A stretch of DNA of 59,311 bases from an uncultured Opitutia bacterium (GTDB lineage Bacteria; Verrucomicrobiota; Verrucomicrobiia; Opitutales; Opitutaceae). The stretch lies in assembly GCA_903877135.1 (NCBI GenBank), contig CAIRCN010000032.1:1-59311 (forward strand). The letters run 5' to 3'. The position numbers and the translations under genes were made by a program. Below are positions 18,872-26,786 of this stretch, one piece after another. Position 1 is the first letter of the stretch. Every line of letters starts with the position of its first letter. The notes under the pieces are model-generated. The model was given only the letters and a program-made list of their open reading frames with translations. It did no database searches and had not been told where the DNA came from.

Positions 18872-19587
18872 CAGAGTTGGGCGTGATCGCGCAGCAGTGT
18901 GGGGAGTTCGCGGATGCTCTGGAGTTGGAAGAACCGCCCGGGCGCATCCGGCAGGCTCTCGACGTGCTCATGGCTCCAAGTAACATGATAGGGCACGTGA
19001 ACGGCCGCGGCCCCCAGCGCGAGCACGGGCAGGATGTCCGATTTCAGGGAATTTCCGACCATGAAAAATTCGCCGGGCGCGATGCGATGCCGAAGAAGAA
19101 TGGCCGCGTAGGCGGCCTCGTCCTTTTCCGCGACTACCTCGACGGCGCGGAAATGAGAGGCGAGGCCGGATTTCGCGAGTTTGCTCTGTTGGTGGCTCAG
19201 GTCGCCTTTGGTGATCAGCACAAATTCATGGGCTGCGCTCAACGCGGTCAGCACTTCGGCCACACCGTCGAGCAGTTCAACGGGATGAGCGAGCATTTCC
19301 TGGCCGAGCTGGAGGATGGTGCGGATTTCATCGGCGCTGATCTCGCCCCGCGTGAGGTCGATGGCGGTCTCGATCGAGGAGAGGGTGAAACCTTTCACGC
19401 CGTAGCCGTAAAGTTCGAGGTTGCGCATCTCGGTGGCGAAAAGCGTGCGGTTCACGGTCTCGGCATCGTGGTAGCGCGCGAGCAAGGCGCGGTAGCGTTC
19501 CTGCACGGCAGCGAAGATAGTTTCGTTGTGCCAGAGGGTGTCGTCGGCGTCGAACCCGATCACGCGGCAGTGGTTCATGGGCGACAT
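18871..19587 (-). CDS. HAD-superfamily hydrolase (phosphatase-like)
   Basis: 238 residues. Motif I 'GFDADDTLW' (DxDxT), motif II 'LITKGD' (Thr), motif III Lys near 'HFRAVEVVAEKDEAAY' and motif IV 'FFMVGNSLKSDILP' are all present, with an alpha-helical cap between I and II. This makes it a class-I-cap HAD phosphatase acting on a small phosphorylated molecule; substrate unknown. The 'DADDTLW.NE' start is typical for a subgroup annotated as YjjG/phosphoglycolate-phosphatase-like. Its TGA shares a base with the SRAP start, so the two would be cotranslated. Confidence 0.82.
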   Translation of the reverse strand: MSPMNHCRVIGFDADDTLWHNETIFAAVQERYRALLARYHDAETVNRTLFATEMRNLELYGYGVKGFTLSSIETAIDLTRGEISADEIRTILQLGQEMLAHPVELLDGVAEVLTALSAAHEFVLITKGDLSHQQSKLAKSGLASHFRAVEVVAEKDEAAYAAILLRHRIAPGEFFMVGNSLKSDILPVLALGAAAVHVPYHVTWSHEHVESLPDAPGRFFQLQSIRELPTLLRDHAQL

Positions 19588-19658
19588 GCAACAGCGGCGG
19601 GCGGGTTTTGCGCAACAATTTGCGTGGCTGCCCGGGCGCGATTCGCTTTGCTCATTCC

Positions 19659-20474
19659 ATGTCCCTGGCCAAAACCACCCGCACCGTGTCCGTCACGCGC
19701 CTTGCCGGCGCGGCGGCACCGGAGGTGCGCGATGATGCAGTCGCGACGGAAGAGCCGCTCGAAATCCGTGTGGACGGTCACAGTCTGGCTGTGGTCATGC
19801 GCACGCCCGGCCATGATCGCGAGCTGGCGGCGGGTTTTCTGGTGACCGAGGGCATCGTGCGGCGGCGCGAGGACGTGCTCGACTTGGTGTATTGCCGGCG
19901 CGACGGCGGCGCGCCCGACGAAAACATCCTCGATGTGCTGCTCGCCCCGGGTTCGGAGGTCGATCTCACACGGTTGACGCGGCATGTCTTCACGTCCTCG
20001 AGCTGCGGGATTTGCAGCAAGGCCAGCATCGACGCGGTGCGAACCCAGTTTCCTCCGCTCGCCGCCCCGCTGGCGCCGCGCCGCGAGGTGCTGGTGGCGC
20101 TACCCGCGCGGCTGCGCGAGGCGCAGGCGGGCTTCGCGGCAACCGGTGGGCTGCACGCCAGCGCGCTTTTCGACGCCGATGGGCACCTGAGCGTCGTGCG
20201 CGAGGATGTGGGGCGCCACAACGCGCTGGACAAGGTCGTGGGCCACGCGTTTTTCGCCGAGCGGCTGCCGCTGGCGGGACAAATCCTGCTGGTGAGCGGG
20301 CGGGTGTCTTTCGAGATCATGCAAAAGGCGTTGGCGGCGGGTATCCCTTGCATCGCCGCCATCTCGGCGCCGACGACCGCTGCGGTGGAGTTCGCGCGCG
20401 AAAGCGGCCAGACGCTTGTGGGCTTTCTGCGCGGCGAGCGGATGAATGTTTACGCCGGCACCTTGGCGGCCTGA
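19659..20474 (+). CDS. fdhD: Formate dehydrogenase accessory sulfurtransferase
   Basis: 271 residues. FdhD carries sulfur from a cysteine desulfurase to the molybdenum cofactor of formate dehydrogenase. The essential Cys pair is C116/C119 in 'SSCGICSKAS'; 'TPGHDRELAAGFLVTEGI', 'VREDVGRHNALDKVVG' and 'LVSGRVSFEIMQKA...GIP' match the family through its length. The TTG at 19608 adds 17 unconserved residues; ATG at 19659 is chosen. No formate dehydrogenase genes are in the window. Confidence 0.92.
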   Translation: MSLAKTTRTVSVTRLAGAAAPEVRDDAVATEEPLEIRVDGHSLAVVMRTPGHDRELAAGFLVTEGIVRRREDVLDLVYCRRDGGAPDENILDVLLAPGSEVDLTRLTRHVFTSSSCGICSKASIDAVRTQFPPLAAPLAPRREVLVALPARLREAQAGFAATGGLHASALFDADGHLSVVREDVGRHNALDKVVGHAFFAERLPLAGQILLVSGRVSFEIMQKALAAGIPCIAAISAPTTAAVEFARESGQTLVGFLRGERMNVYAGTLAA

Positions 20475-20494
20475 GCCTGTCGGACTCTGCCCAC

Positions 20495-21340
20495 ATGAAA
20501 TTGGTCACAATGCTCGCCGCCCTCTTCCTTGCGATTGCCGTGCCGTTGCGTGCCGCGGAGGAAGAGTCGCTGGCGGAACGCACGTTGAAGCAATTGGTCG
20601 AGCGGCAGAAGGAGCTGCTGGCCGAGGCCGCGAAGGACAAGTCGCAGCTCGACGAGGACAGTTTTCGCACGCAGATGGAGCGAATCTGCGAGGGCTACGA
20701 GGTGCTGCTACGCGAAAACCCCAAGATGGCCGTGGGCTACGCCTCCTACGGCTACCTGCTGAGCAAGCTCGGCCAGGACAAGCAGTCGGTAACGATTTTG
20801 CTGAAGGCTAACGAACTCGATCCCGACCAGCCGCTGGTGAAAAACCAGATTGGCAACTACCTCGCCGAGCAGGGCCAGCCACGAGATGCGTTACCGTATT
20901 ATCTGGCCGCGATCAAACTCGCGCCGAAGGAGCCGCTTTACCATTACCAACTCGGCACCTTACTGCACGAGGCGAGCGACGATTTTCTGAAGTCGGGCGA
21001 GTGGAAACGCGAGGCACTTGACCGTGCGATGCACGGGGCTTTCCGGCAGGCGGCGGAGCTAGCGCCTGACCGCCTCGAGTTTACCTACCGCTATGCGGAG
21101 TCGTTTTACGACCTGGCGACGCCCGATTGGGACGGTGCGTTGAAAGTCTGGAGCACGCTCGAGGAGAAAGCCCCGACGCCGCTCGAACGCGAAACCATGC
21201 GGTTGCAAGCCGCCAACGTTCTGATCAAGCAGGGCAAGCCCGACCACGCGCGCGCCGTGCTGGCAGCGGTGACTGAGCCGACGCTGCAGGCGCAGAAGCA
21301 AAAGCTCGTTGCGCAGCTCCTGCCATTGGCCAACAAGTAG
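20495..21340 (+). CDS. Secreted tetratricopeptide-repeat protein
   Basis: 281 residues with an N-terminal signal peptide (MKLVTMLAALFLAIAVPLRA, cleavage probably after 'LRA'). A charged helix (residues 25-55) precedes at least three TPR-like helix pairs, for example 'GYASYGYLLSKLGQDKQSVTILLKANELDPDQP', 'IGNYLAEQGQPRDALPYYLAAIKLAPKEP' and 'LERETMRLQAANVLIKQGKPDHARAVL'. Such proteins are periplasmic scaffolds; partner unknown. It follows fdhD by 20 bp and is followed by a rhomboid-like gene after 28 bp, so cotranscription is likely although functions look unrelated. Confidence 0.82.
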   Translation: MKLVTMLAALFLAIAVPLRAAEEESLAERTLKQLVERQKELLAEAAKDKSQLDEDSFRTQMERICEGYEVLLRENPKMAVGYASYGYLLSKLGQDKQSVTILLKANELDPDQPLVKNQIGNYLAEQGQPRDALPYYLAAIKLAPKEPLYHYQLGTLLHEASDDFLKSGEWKREALDRAMHGAFRQAAELAPDRLEFTYRYAESFYDLATPDWDGALKVWSTLEEKAPTPLERETMRLQAANVLIKQGKPDHARAVLAAVTEPTLQAQKQKLVAQLLPLANK

Positions 21341-21368
21341 CGCGGCGCCCCGCGCCGCTTCCTTTTCC

Positions 21369-22196
21369 ATGCTCGACAAACTCGAACGCGCCCTTGGCCG
21401 CTTCGCGCTGACCAACGTCACGCTCTACATCATCATCGGCCAGGTCTTCGTGACGCTCGCTGTGCTGCTGGGGCGGCTGGATCTGGGGCAGTTCGTGCTC
21501 GTGCCGGTGCTGGTGACTCACGGGGAGCCGTGGCGACTGGTGACGTTCATCTTCTTCCCGCCGCCAGTGAATTTCAACTCGATGCTCAGCCTCGCGTTCC
21601 TGCCGTTTGCCTGGTGGATTTTTTTCCTGATGGGCAATGCGCTTGAGCACGAGTGGGGCGCGTTCCGCTACAATCTATTTTTACTGGCCGGCTTTGCGCT
21701 CACGATCGGGGCCGCGTGGCTGAGTCCGCTCTCGCCGGTGACGAACGCGTTCATTGCCGGCTCGGTCTTTCTCGCCTTTGCCTGGCTGAATCCGGACTTC
21801 GAACTCGCGCTTTTTTTTATCCTGCCGGTGAAAATCAAGTGGCTCGCGCTGCTGACCTGGGTGCTCTACGCCGTCAGTTTCGTGACGGGCGGCTGGTCCA
21901 CGCGCTGGCAGATTCTCGCCTCGGTGGGGAATTTTCTGCTGTTCTTCGGCCGCGAGATCATTGACAGCGTGCGCTATCGGCGCCGCCAGATGGAGGGGCG
22001 GGCGCGCCGGATCACGGCGGAGGCGGCCGGGCCGGAGGCGCGGCATCGCTGCCATCTGTGCGGCAAGACCGACGTCACGGACCCCGCGCTCGACTTTCGC
22101 TACTGCTCGAAGTGCGCCGGCGACCAGTGCTACTGCCCGGAGCACATCTATAAACACGAACACGTGCTGACGGACGGTGAAACCGAAAAGACCTGA
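21369..22196 (+). CDS. Rhomboid-like membrane protein lacking the protease serine, with C-terminal zinc ribbon
   Basis: 275 residues. About six TM helices, with rhomboid-like landmarks: 'HGEPWRLVTFIFFPP', 'FLMGNALEHEWGAFRYNLF', and 'AWLNPDFELALFFILPVKIKWLALL'. The position of the catalytic GxSG reads 'IAGS', and no catalytic His is placed as in active rhomboids, so it is probably a non-proteolytic derlin/rhomboid-like protein. The C-terminal cytoplasmic tail has paired cysteines: 'CHLCGKTDV' and 'YCSKCAGDQCYCPEH', a probable zinc-binding ribbon. The end overlaps prmB by 20 nt. Function unknown. Confidence 0.75.
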   Translation: MLDKLERALGRFALTNVTLYIIIGQVFVTLAVLLGRLDLGQFVLVPVLVTHGEPWRLVTFIFFPPPVNFNSMLSLAFLPFAWWIFFLMGNALEHEWGAFRYNLFLLAGFALTIGAAWLSPLSPVTNAFIAGSVFLAFAWLNPDFELALFFILPVKIKWLALLTWVLYAVSFVTGGWSTRWQILASVGNFLLFFGREIIDSVRYRRRQMEGRARRITAEAAGPEARHRCHLCGKTDVTDPALDFRYCSKCAGDQCYCPEHIYKHEHVLTDGETEKT

Positions 22197-23127
22197 TCTC
22201 TTCGGCGGGAAAAAGCCGCCCGCGACACTTGGCGGCTGGCTACGGCTGACCGAGACAATCTACCGCCGCGAAAAGCTCGCGCTCGGGCAGGTGGCGACCA
22301 GCGCACACGACGAGGCGCTTTACCTCCTGCTCCGCACGCTCGGTTTGTCACTCCACAGCGACGCCACGGTGCTCGGCAAAAAACTGACGGCGCCGGAGCT
22401 CGCGGCGGTCGAGAGCGTGTTGCGGCGCCGCGTGTTCGACCGGGTGCCGGCGGCCTACCTGACCCACGAGGCCTGGCTCGGGGAACACCGCTTCTACGTC
22501 GATGAGCGGGTCATCATCCCGCGCAGTTATTTTTTAGAAATCATCCCCGGCCAGTTGAACGACTGGCTGCCTGACCACGGCGCGAAGGTGAAGCGCGTGG
22601 CCGATATCTGCACCGGCTCCGGCTGCCTGGCGATTTTGCTGGCGCACCAATTTTATCGAGTGCGGGTCGATGCCTGCGACCTGTCGGCCGATGCGCTGGA
22701 GGTGGCGAAGATCAATGTCTGCGAGCACCGGCTCGCTCGACGAGTGAAGCTCTTTGCCGGCGACGTGTTCGACGGCATGCCGGCGGCAAAATACGACGTG
22801 ATTCTCAGTAATCCGCCCTACGAGCCGAGTGCGCTAGTCGATGCGCAGTCGCCGGAGTTCGCTGCCGAGCCCCGCTTGGCGCACGATGGCGGCGCGGACG
22901 GGCTTGGCATCATCCGCAAGCTCCTCCGCCAGTCGGGGGCGCGGCTCGCGCCGCACGGCCTCGTGCTGATCGAGGTCGGTGGCCTGCGTGCGGCGATTGA
23001 CCGCGAGTTTGCCGCGCTCGAGCCGCATTGGCTGCCCACCGAGGACGGCGCGGACTGCGTGTGTTTGATTCATGCCGCGCGCCTTCGAAAATGGGCCGGT
23101 GGAATGGCACCGGCAAAAAATCGGTAA
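22177..23127 (+). CDS. prmB: PrmB/HemK-family protein-(glutamine-N5) methyltransferase
   Basis: 316 residues. SAM-dependent methyltransferase with motif I 'ADICTGSGCLAILLA' and the catalytic 'NPPY' (N212). The N-terminal helical domain and 'AYLTHEAWLGEHRFYVDERVIIPRSYF' are of the PrmB form, which methylates ribosomal protein L3, rather than PrmC (release factors), but this is a similarity judgement. GTG at 22177 lies within the upstream gene (20-nt overlap); a later start cannot be excluded because the first 25 residues are less conserved. Confidence 0.85.
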   Translation: MKPKRPDLFGGKKPPATLGGWLRLTETIYRREKLALGQVATSAHDEALYLLLRTLGLSLHSDATVLGKKLTAPELAAVESVLRRRVFDRVPAAYLTHEAWLGEHRFYVDERVIIPRSYFLEIIPGQLNDWLPDHGAKVKRVADICTGSGCLAILLAHQFYRVRVDACDLSADALEVAKINVCEHRLARRVKLFAGDVFDGMPAAKYDVILSNPPYEPSALVDAQSPEFAAEPRLAHDGGADGLGIIRKLLRQSGARLAPHGLVLIEVGGLRAAIDREFAALEPHWLPTEDGADCVCLIHAARLRKWAGGMAPAKNR

Positions 23128-23161
23128 CAAATCCGCTGCGGCCGGCGTATGGAAGGTGAAC

Positions 23162-23635
23162 ATGAAAAAATCCATCATACTCGCGGTTGCACTCATGACT
23201 GCCCTCATCGCCGGCGGTCTCGTTACTTTGCAAGCTCAGGACGGCGCCAGCGCGCCGGCATGCTGGCGTCAGCGCGGCTGGGCCGATGCCCAGAAGAAAA
23301 TCGGCCTGACTGACGAGCAGGTTGCCAAGATCAAGGCCGAACTCCGGCCGGAGAAGGAGGCGCTAACGACCCTTTCGCTGCGACAGCATGATGCGCGCAT
23401 TGCGTTGCGTGAAACGGTGCAAAAAGCAGGCGCCACGGAGGCCGAAGTCCGCGCCGCCGCCGCCAAAACGGCCGCGGTCGAGGCCGACCTCGCCGTGCTC
23501 AAGGCCAATCTGCACGCGCGCATCGCACCTCTCATGACCAAGGAACAGCTCGACAAGATCAATGCCAGACAGCGGAAGATGGACGATTTTGCCGACGCCA
23601 TGATCGTCGGTTTCATTGACCGCATGGTGCGATAA
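23162..23635 (+). CDS. Spy/CpxP-like periplasmic protein (putative stress or metal sensor)
   Basis: 157 residues with a signal peptide (MKKSIILAVALMTALIAGGLVTLQA). The mature part is predicted all helical: 'KKIGLTDEQVAKIKAEL' and 'LMTKEQLDKINARQRKMDDF' are LTxxQ-type hairpins of the Spy/CpxP/Metal_resist family. One Cys (in 'APACWRQRG') near the mature N-terminus. It is followed within 30 bp by an ECF sigma factor, a short TM protein and a second Spy-like protein, which suggests a sensing or chaperone role tied to that sigma factor (inference by analogy with CnrX/CnrYH and CpxP). ATG at 23162 rather than the open frame from 23072. Confidence 0.78.
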   Translation: MKKSIILAVALMTALIAGGLVTLQAQDGASAPACWRQRGWADAQKKIGLTDEQVAKIKAELRPEKEALTTLSLRQHDARIALRETVQKAGATEAEVRAAAAKTAAVEADLAVLKANLHARIAPLMTKEQLDKINARQRKMDDFADAMIVGFIDRMVR

Positions 23636-23665
23636 ACCCAGTCTGCGCGAACGAGAGCTTCCTTG

Positions 23666-24232
23666 GTGATTGATGACGATGAACTGCTGGTTCGAATCCG
23701 CGCCGGATCAATCGACGATTTCGCCGAACTGGTCCGGCGTCATCAGCACCAAGTCGGCGCGATCCTTCATCACTATGAGCGTGACCCGCAGCGATTGGCT
23801 GAGCTGGCGCAGGACACGTTTCTTCGGGCCTGGCGCTCGCTTGACCGGTTTGAGATTGGCCGCGCCCCGTTTCAGCACTGGCTCTCGCGGATCGCCGTGC
23901 GCGTCGCGCTGGATCATCTGCGCCAGCGTCGGCGCCGCTCCACCGAGGTTCCGCTGGCCGACCTCGGCCCCGGTGCGCTCGAGTGGCTCCAGCGCGACGA
24001 CGAACCCAGCGAGCTGGCGGTGCGCCAGGCGAGCGAACTCCTCGATCACCTCATGCAAGCCCTCTCCCCGGCGGAGCGGCTCGTGATCACGCTCATGGAA
24101 ATCGAAGGGCACAGCGTGAAGGAGATCTGCGAGCTGACCGGCTCCTCGGGTGTGGCGGTGCGCGTTCGTGCCCTACGCGCCCGGGTAAAACTGCGGAAAG
24201 CGCTGCGGCGCTGGGAACGGGAAGAGACATGA
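23666..24232 (+). CDS. ECF-type RNA polymerase sigma factor
   Basis: 188 residues. Region sigma2 is seen as 'DDFAELVRRHQHQVGAI...AQDTFLRAWRSLDRFEIGRAPFQHWLSRIAVRVALDHLRQRRRR'; sigma4 as 'LSPAERLVITLMEIEGHSVKEICELTGSSGVAVRVRALRARVKLRKAL'. Start is GTG at 23666 or TTG at 23663, adjacent codons; no clear ribosome binding site. Its stop overlaps the ATG of the next small TM protein by 4 nt, typical of sigma/anti-sigma pairs. Confidence 0.88.
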   Translation: MIDDDELLVRIRAGSIDDFAELVRRHQHQVGAILHHYERDPQRLAELAQDTFLRAWRSLDRFEIGRAPFQHWLSRIAVRVALDHLRQRRRRSTEVPLADLGPGALEWLQRDDEPSELAVRQASELLDHLMQALSPAERLVITLMEIEGHSVKEICELTGSSGVAVRVRALRARVKLRKALRRWEREET

Positions 24233-24522
24233 AAGACCCAAGGCTTGATCGGCTGTTATCCGTGGCGCGGCTCGCGCCGCCGGCGGCACTACCGGCGGAT
24301 TTTGCCGCGGAGGTTACGACGACGGTGCGGCGCATGCCGGAACCGGCCTCGAGTTCTCTCTTCGCAGAACTAAACAACCTCTTTCCGCGGCTTGCGTGGA
24401 CCGCGATGCTGGTGATGGCGCTGTGCCTCGCGGGCGATTTTGGGCATTCCTTGATGTCGGGACCAGACCTCACTGACGGGGTGACACAATGGCTGGAGCA
24501 ATGGCTGATGACCGGAAGCTGA
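24229..24522 (+). CDS. Small one-TM protein, candidate anti-sigma factor
   Basis: 97 residues, no family recognised. A charged cytoplasmic N-terminus of ~50 residues ('MKDPRLDRLLSVARLAPPAALPADFAAEV' pattern) precedes one TM helix at about 55-73 ('LAWTAMLVMALCLAGDF') and a short periplasmic tail. This topology, the 4-nt overlap with the sigma gene and the following periplasmic protein match the layout of membrane anti-sigma factors such as CnrY, so the role is inferred from context. No zinc-binding HxxxCxxC is present. Confidence 0.65.
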   Translation: MKDPRLDRLLSVARLAPPAALPADFAAEVTTTVRRMPEPASSSLFAELNNLFPRLAWTAMLVMALCLAGDFGHSLMSGPDLTDGVTQWLEQWLMTGS

Positions 24523-24529
24523 TTTTGCC

Positions 24530-24904
24530 GTGAAAAAACTAAAACCCATTCTTCTCCTCATGCTCGTCTTTGCGGCCGGCATGATCGCTGGCATCGCGGG
24601 CACCCGCATTGTGGTGCGCAACTTTATCCGGCGGGCCGTTCATGAACCCGATTTTCTGCGCACGCGGGTCGAGCGGGATCTGGCGCGTCAGCTCAAGCTC
24701 AACTCAGATCAGCAGGCGCACATGCGGCAGGCGCTCAAAGAGGTGCAGAATGGCCTCCTAGCAGCCGGCACGGACGTGCGGCCGCGTCTGCGTGCCATGT
24801 TGGTCAAAGCGAACGCCGACATTGAGGCGACGCTGACGCCCGAGCAGCTGGAAAAATACCACCGGATGCAGGCCGAGAATCGCGTCCGCTGGGATTTACA
24901 CTGA
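24530..24904 (+). CDS. Membrane-anchored Spy/CnrX-like periplasmic protein
   Basis: 124 residues. N-terminal hydrophobic helix (residues 7-25) acts as anchor or signal; the periplasmic part is helical with 'RDLARQLKLNSDQQAHMRQALKEVQ' and 'EATLTPEQLEKYHRMQAENR', the twin LxxxQ motifs of the Metal_resist (CnrX/Spy) family. No His/Cys metal cluster is obvious, so metal sensing is not shown. GTG start 8 bp after the small TM protein; last gene of the cluster. Confidence 0.75.
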   Translation: MKKLKPILLLMLVFAAGMIAGIAGTRIVVRNFIRRAVHEPDFLRTRVERDLARQLKLNSDQQAHMRQALKEVQNGLLAAGTDVRPRLRAMLVKANADIEATLTPEQLEKYHRMQAENRVRWDLH

Positions 24905-24932
24905 ACTCCTCCGTGCGGCGTCGATTTCGCCG

Positions 24933-25610
24933 TCAAGATTTTTTGACCATGGACCTTGCCGCCGGTGCGGGCGCCTCAGCCACGGTCACGCGGATCAAAC
25001 CGCGCCACTGGCCCGGCGAATAGCCGGTGGCTTGGTCGGCGGGGTATAACGCATCAAGTTTGGCGCGCAACGCGGGTGACTGTTCGGCGTGCTCGCCATG
25101 GCAGGTGGCGCATTGCGGAGTGATGCCGAGCGGCCGGTAGACGCGCCATTCCGGCGTGGAGCCAGAAGCGTCAATGCGCTGAAGCAGGAGCTTGGGCGGA
25201 GACTCACCGGCGTTGAGCGCGCGGTCGATATAGTCGAGGGCGAGTTTATCGGCTTCGTCCGGAGCGTTGCCCGGTGCGCGCACCTTGAGGCTGGTGCGCT
25301 TGATGGCGGTGATGCGCGGCAGACCGGTGATCTTGCCGCCGGTCATCGGCAGGGATTTGAGGTGGCAGATGGCGATGGCGTCTTCGGCCGGGCCTTTGGC
25401 GAGGGCGGCGCGCAGCTCGTTGACCATCGTCATGGCGAGGCGGTTGATCGTATATTCGCCGGTGCTCTGGATCTCCTTTTCCTCGGGTGAGGAGGGATTG
25501 ATGAAGACGGCGTGGGGAGCTTGGCGACTGTCGGTAGAGGCGGCAAAGATCCTTCCAGTGAGGAAAACAGAAGCAAAGCAAAGGGCGGCGCGCAGGGGAT
25601 GAAGTTTCAT
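24933..25610 (-). CDS. Periplasmic c-type heme protein (DUF3365/Tll0287-like)
   Basis: 225 residues with a signal peptide (cleavage near 'IFA|AS'). One heme-binding CxxCH, 'QCATCHGEH', at about residue 167; 'WRVYRPLGITPQCATCHG' and 'AIAICHLKSLP' correspond to the conserved core of DUF3365 proteins, which form a PAS-like heme sensor/redox domain. It is the likely last gene of the minus-strand cluster headed by DUF2892, RND and rhodanese genes, though 140 bp separate it from the methyltransferase. Role in redox sensing or electron transfer is inferred. Confidence 0.8.
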   Translation of the reverse strand: MKLHPLRAALCFASVFLTGRIFAASTDSRQAPHAVFINPSSPEEKEIQSTGEYTINRLAMTMVNELRAALAKGPAEDAIAICHLKSLPMTGGKITGLPRITAIKRTSLKVRAPGNAPDEADKLALDYIDRALNAGESPPKLLLQRIDASGSTPEWRVYRPLGITPQCATCHGEHAEQSPALRAKLDALYPADQATGYSPGQWRGLIRVTVAEAPAPAARSMVKKS

Positions 25611-25750
25611 GACGGTATCGGGGTCAGTTTGCGAAGCAGACCGATGATAACGCCGGCAGGGCTTGGAGGAAAACTCAAAATCCTGCGCATCGGTTGCCGA
25701 AAAATGGCAGCCGTTTGCGGTCCGATGGATGCCAGCTGACGCTGAAAAAC

Positions 25751-26350
25751 TCAGGGGTGTCTGGCTAGCACCTGCACAACAGCAGCGCGACCCGTGTGGC
25801 CGGCGCCTTCGAGGACGTCGCGTTCGATCTCCTGCGCCACAAGCAGGTTGAGACCGGCGAAGTCGCTCCGCAAGCCGTCGAGCGTCATGAGTAGAGTTGG
25901 GTCCTTCGGGCCGCCGGTGGCGAAGGCGAGCTGGGCGGGGGTGTAGGCTTCGAGAATGATCAGGCCGCCGGGGCGAAGGCCCGCGCTGGCGCGGCGGTGC
26001 ACGGCGGAGCGCAGCGCCGGTGGCAGGTGGACAAAGGTGGACACGATGGCGGCCCAGACGCCGGGCAAGATCGCGAAGTCGGTGAGATCGGCGGTGATGG
26101 TGTCGAGCGTGGTTCCGCGGCGGTCAGCGAGCTGGGCGGCTTTGGCGAGACCGACGGCAGACTGGTCGACAGCGGTAACGGCGTGACCGCGGGTGGCGAG
26201 ATAGACGGCATTGCGGCCTTCGCCTTCGCCGAGACAGAGGACCGGCCCGGGAGGAATCCGGGGTGCGCAGGCGGCGACAAAGGCGTTGGGCTCGGTGCCG
26301 TAGAAATAGGTGTCGCCGGCGAAGCGCTGGTTCCAGATTGCGGAGTCCAC
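25751..26350 (-). CDS. SAM-dependent methyltransferase (TehB/thiopurine-methyltransferase-like)
   Basis: 199 residues from the GTG at 26350 (VDSAIWNQRF). Motif I is 'CLGEGEGRNAVYLATRGH', then 'VTAVDQS', 'LTDF..L....AAIVSTFVHLP' and 'GGLIILEAYTP'. The 'WNQRFAGDTYFYGTEPNAF' start is typical of small class-I methyltransferases annotated as tellurite-resistance-like, which methylate soft chalcogen species or thiols. Substrate is not shown. Located 22 bp behind the rhodanese gene on the same strand. Confidence 0.8.
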   Translation of the reverse strand: MDSAIWNQRFAGDTYFYGTEPNAFVAACAPRIPPGPVLCLGEGEGRNAVYLATRGHAVTAVDQSAVGLAKAAQLADRRGTTLDTITADLTDFAILPGVWAAIVSTFVHLPPALRSAVHRRASAGLRPGGLIILEAYTPAQLAFATGGPKDPTLLMTLDGLRSDFAGLNLLVAQEIERDVLEGAGHTGRAAVVQVLARHP

Positions 26351-26372
26351 CGGAGTGCTTGTGCTGTGCGGG

Positions 26373-26768
26373 CTAGGGTTTGACGGTGCGCAGCGGCAGG
26401 CCGGCAGCGAGCCAATCCGAGAGCCCGCCGGCATTCGCGACGTCGAGGCCTTGCGCGGCGAGCGCCGAGGCGACAATTCCGGCGCGATGGCCACTGCGGC
26501 AATAAAGGATCAATTGCTTGCCGCTGGTTTTGGCGAGAAACGGTTTCCAGACGGCCTGGGTGCCGTCAAAATCGGATTTGGCGAGCAGGACTGCGGGCGC
26601 GGCGACGCCGGTGTTGACCCATTCGCCCGGCTCGCGGACATCGACAAGTATGGCCTTGCCAGCCGCGACGAGCCGGGCGGCGTCGGTCGGGGAGATTTTC
26701 GGGACGCTGCTGGCGAAGGCGAGAGTAGTGGTCGAAAGCATGGTGGAGAGAAAGGCGGGCAGTTTCAT
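26373..26768 (-). CDS. Periplasmic rhodanese-like sulfurtransferase
   Basis: 131 residues. Signal peptide (to about 'AFA|SS'), then a single rhodanese domain: 'AILVDVREPGEWVNTG' and the active-site loop 'LYCRSGHRAG' with catalytic Cys near residue 90 and the basic residues expected for thiosulfate/persulfide transfer. It lies 18 bp after the RND pump gene. Together with the ArsR regulator and DUF2892 gene this resembles persulfide-stress operons (YgaVP, BigR/SqrR type), a context inference. Confidence 0.87.
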   Translation of the reverse strand: MKLPAFLSTMLSTTTLAFASSVPKISPTDAARLVAAGKAILVDVREPGEWVNTGVAAPAVLLAKSDFDGTQAVWKPFLAKTSGKQLILYCRSGHRAGIVASALAAQGLDVANAGGLSDWLAAGLPLRTVKP

Positions 26769-26786
26769 TGATTATTTGCGGAGCTA

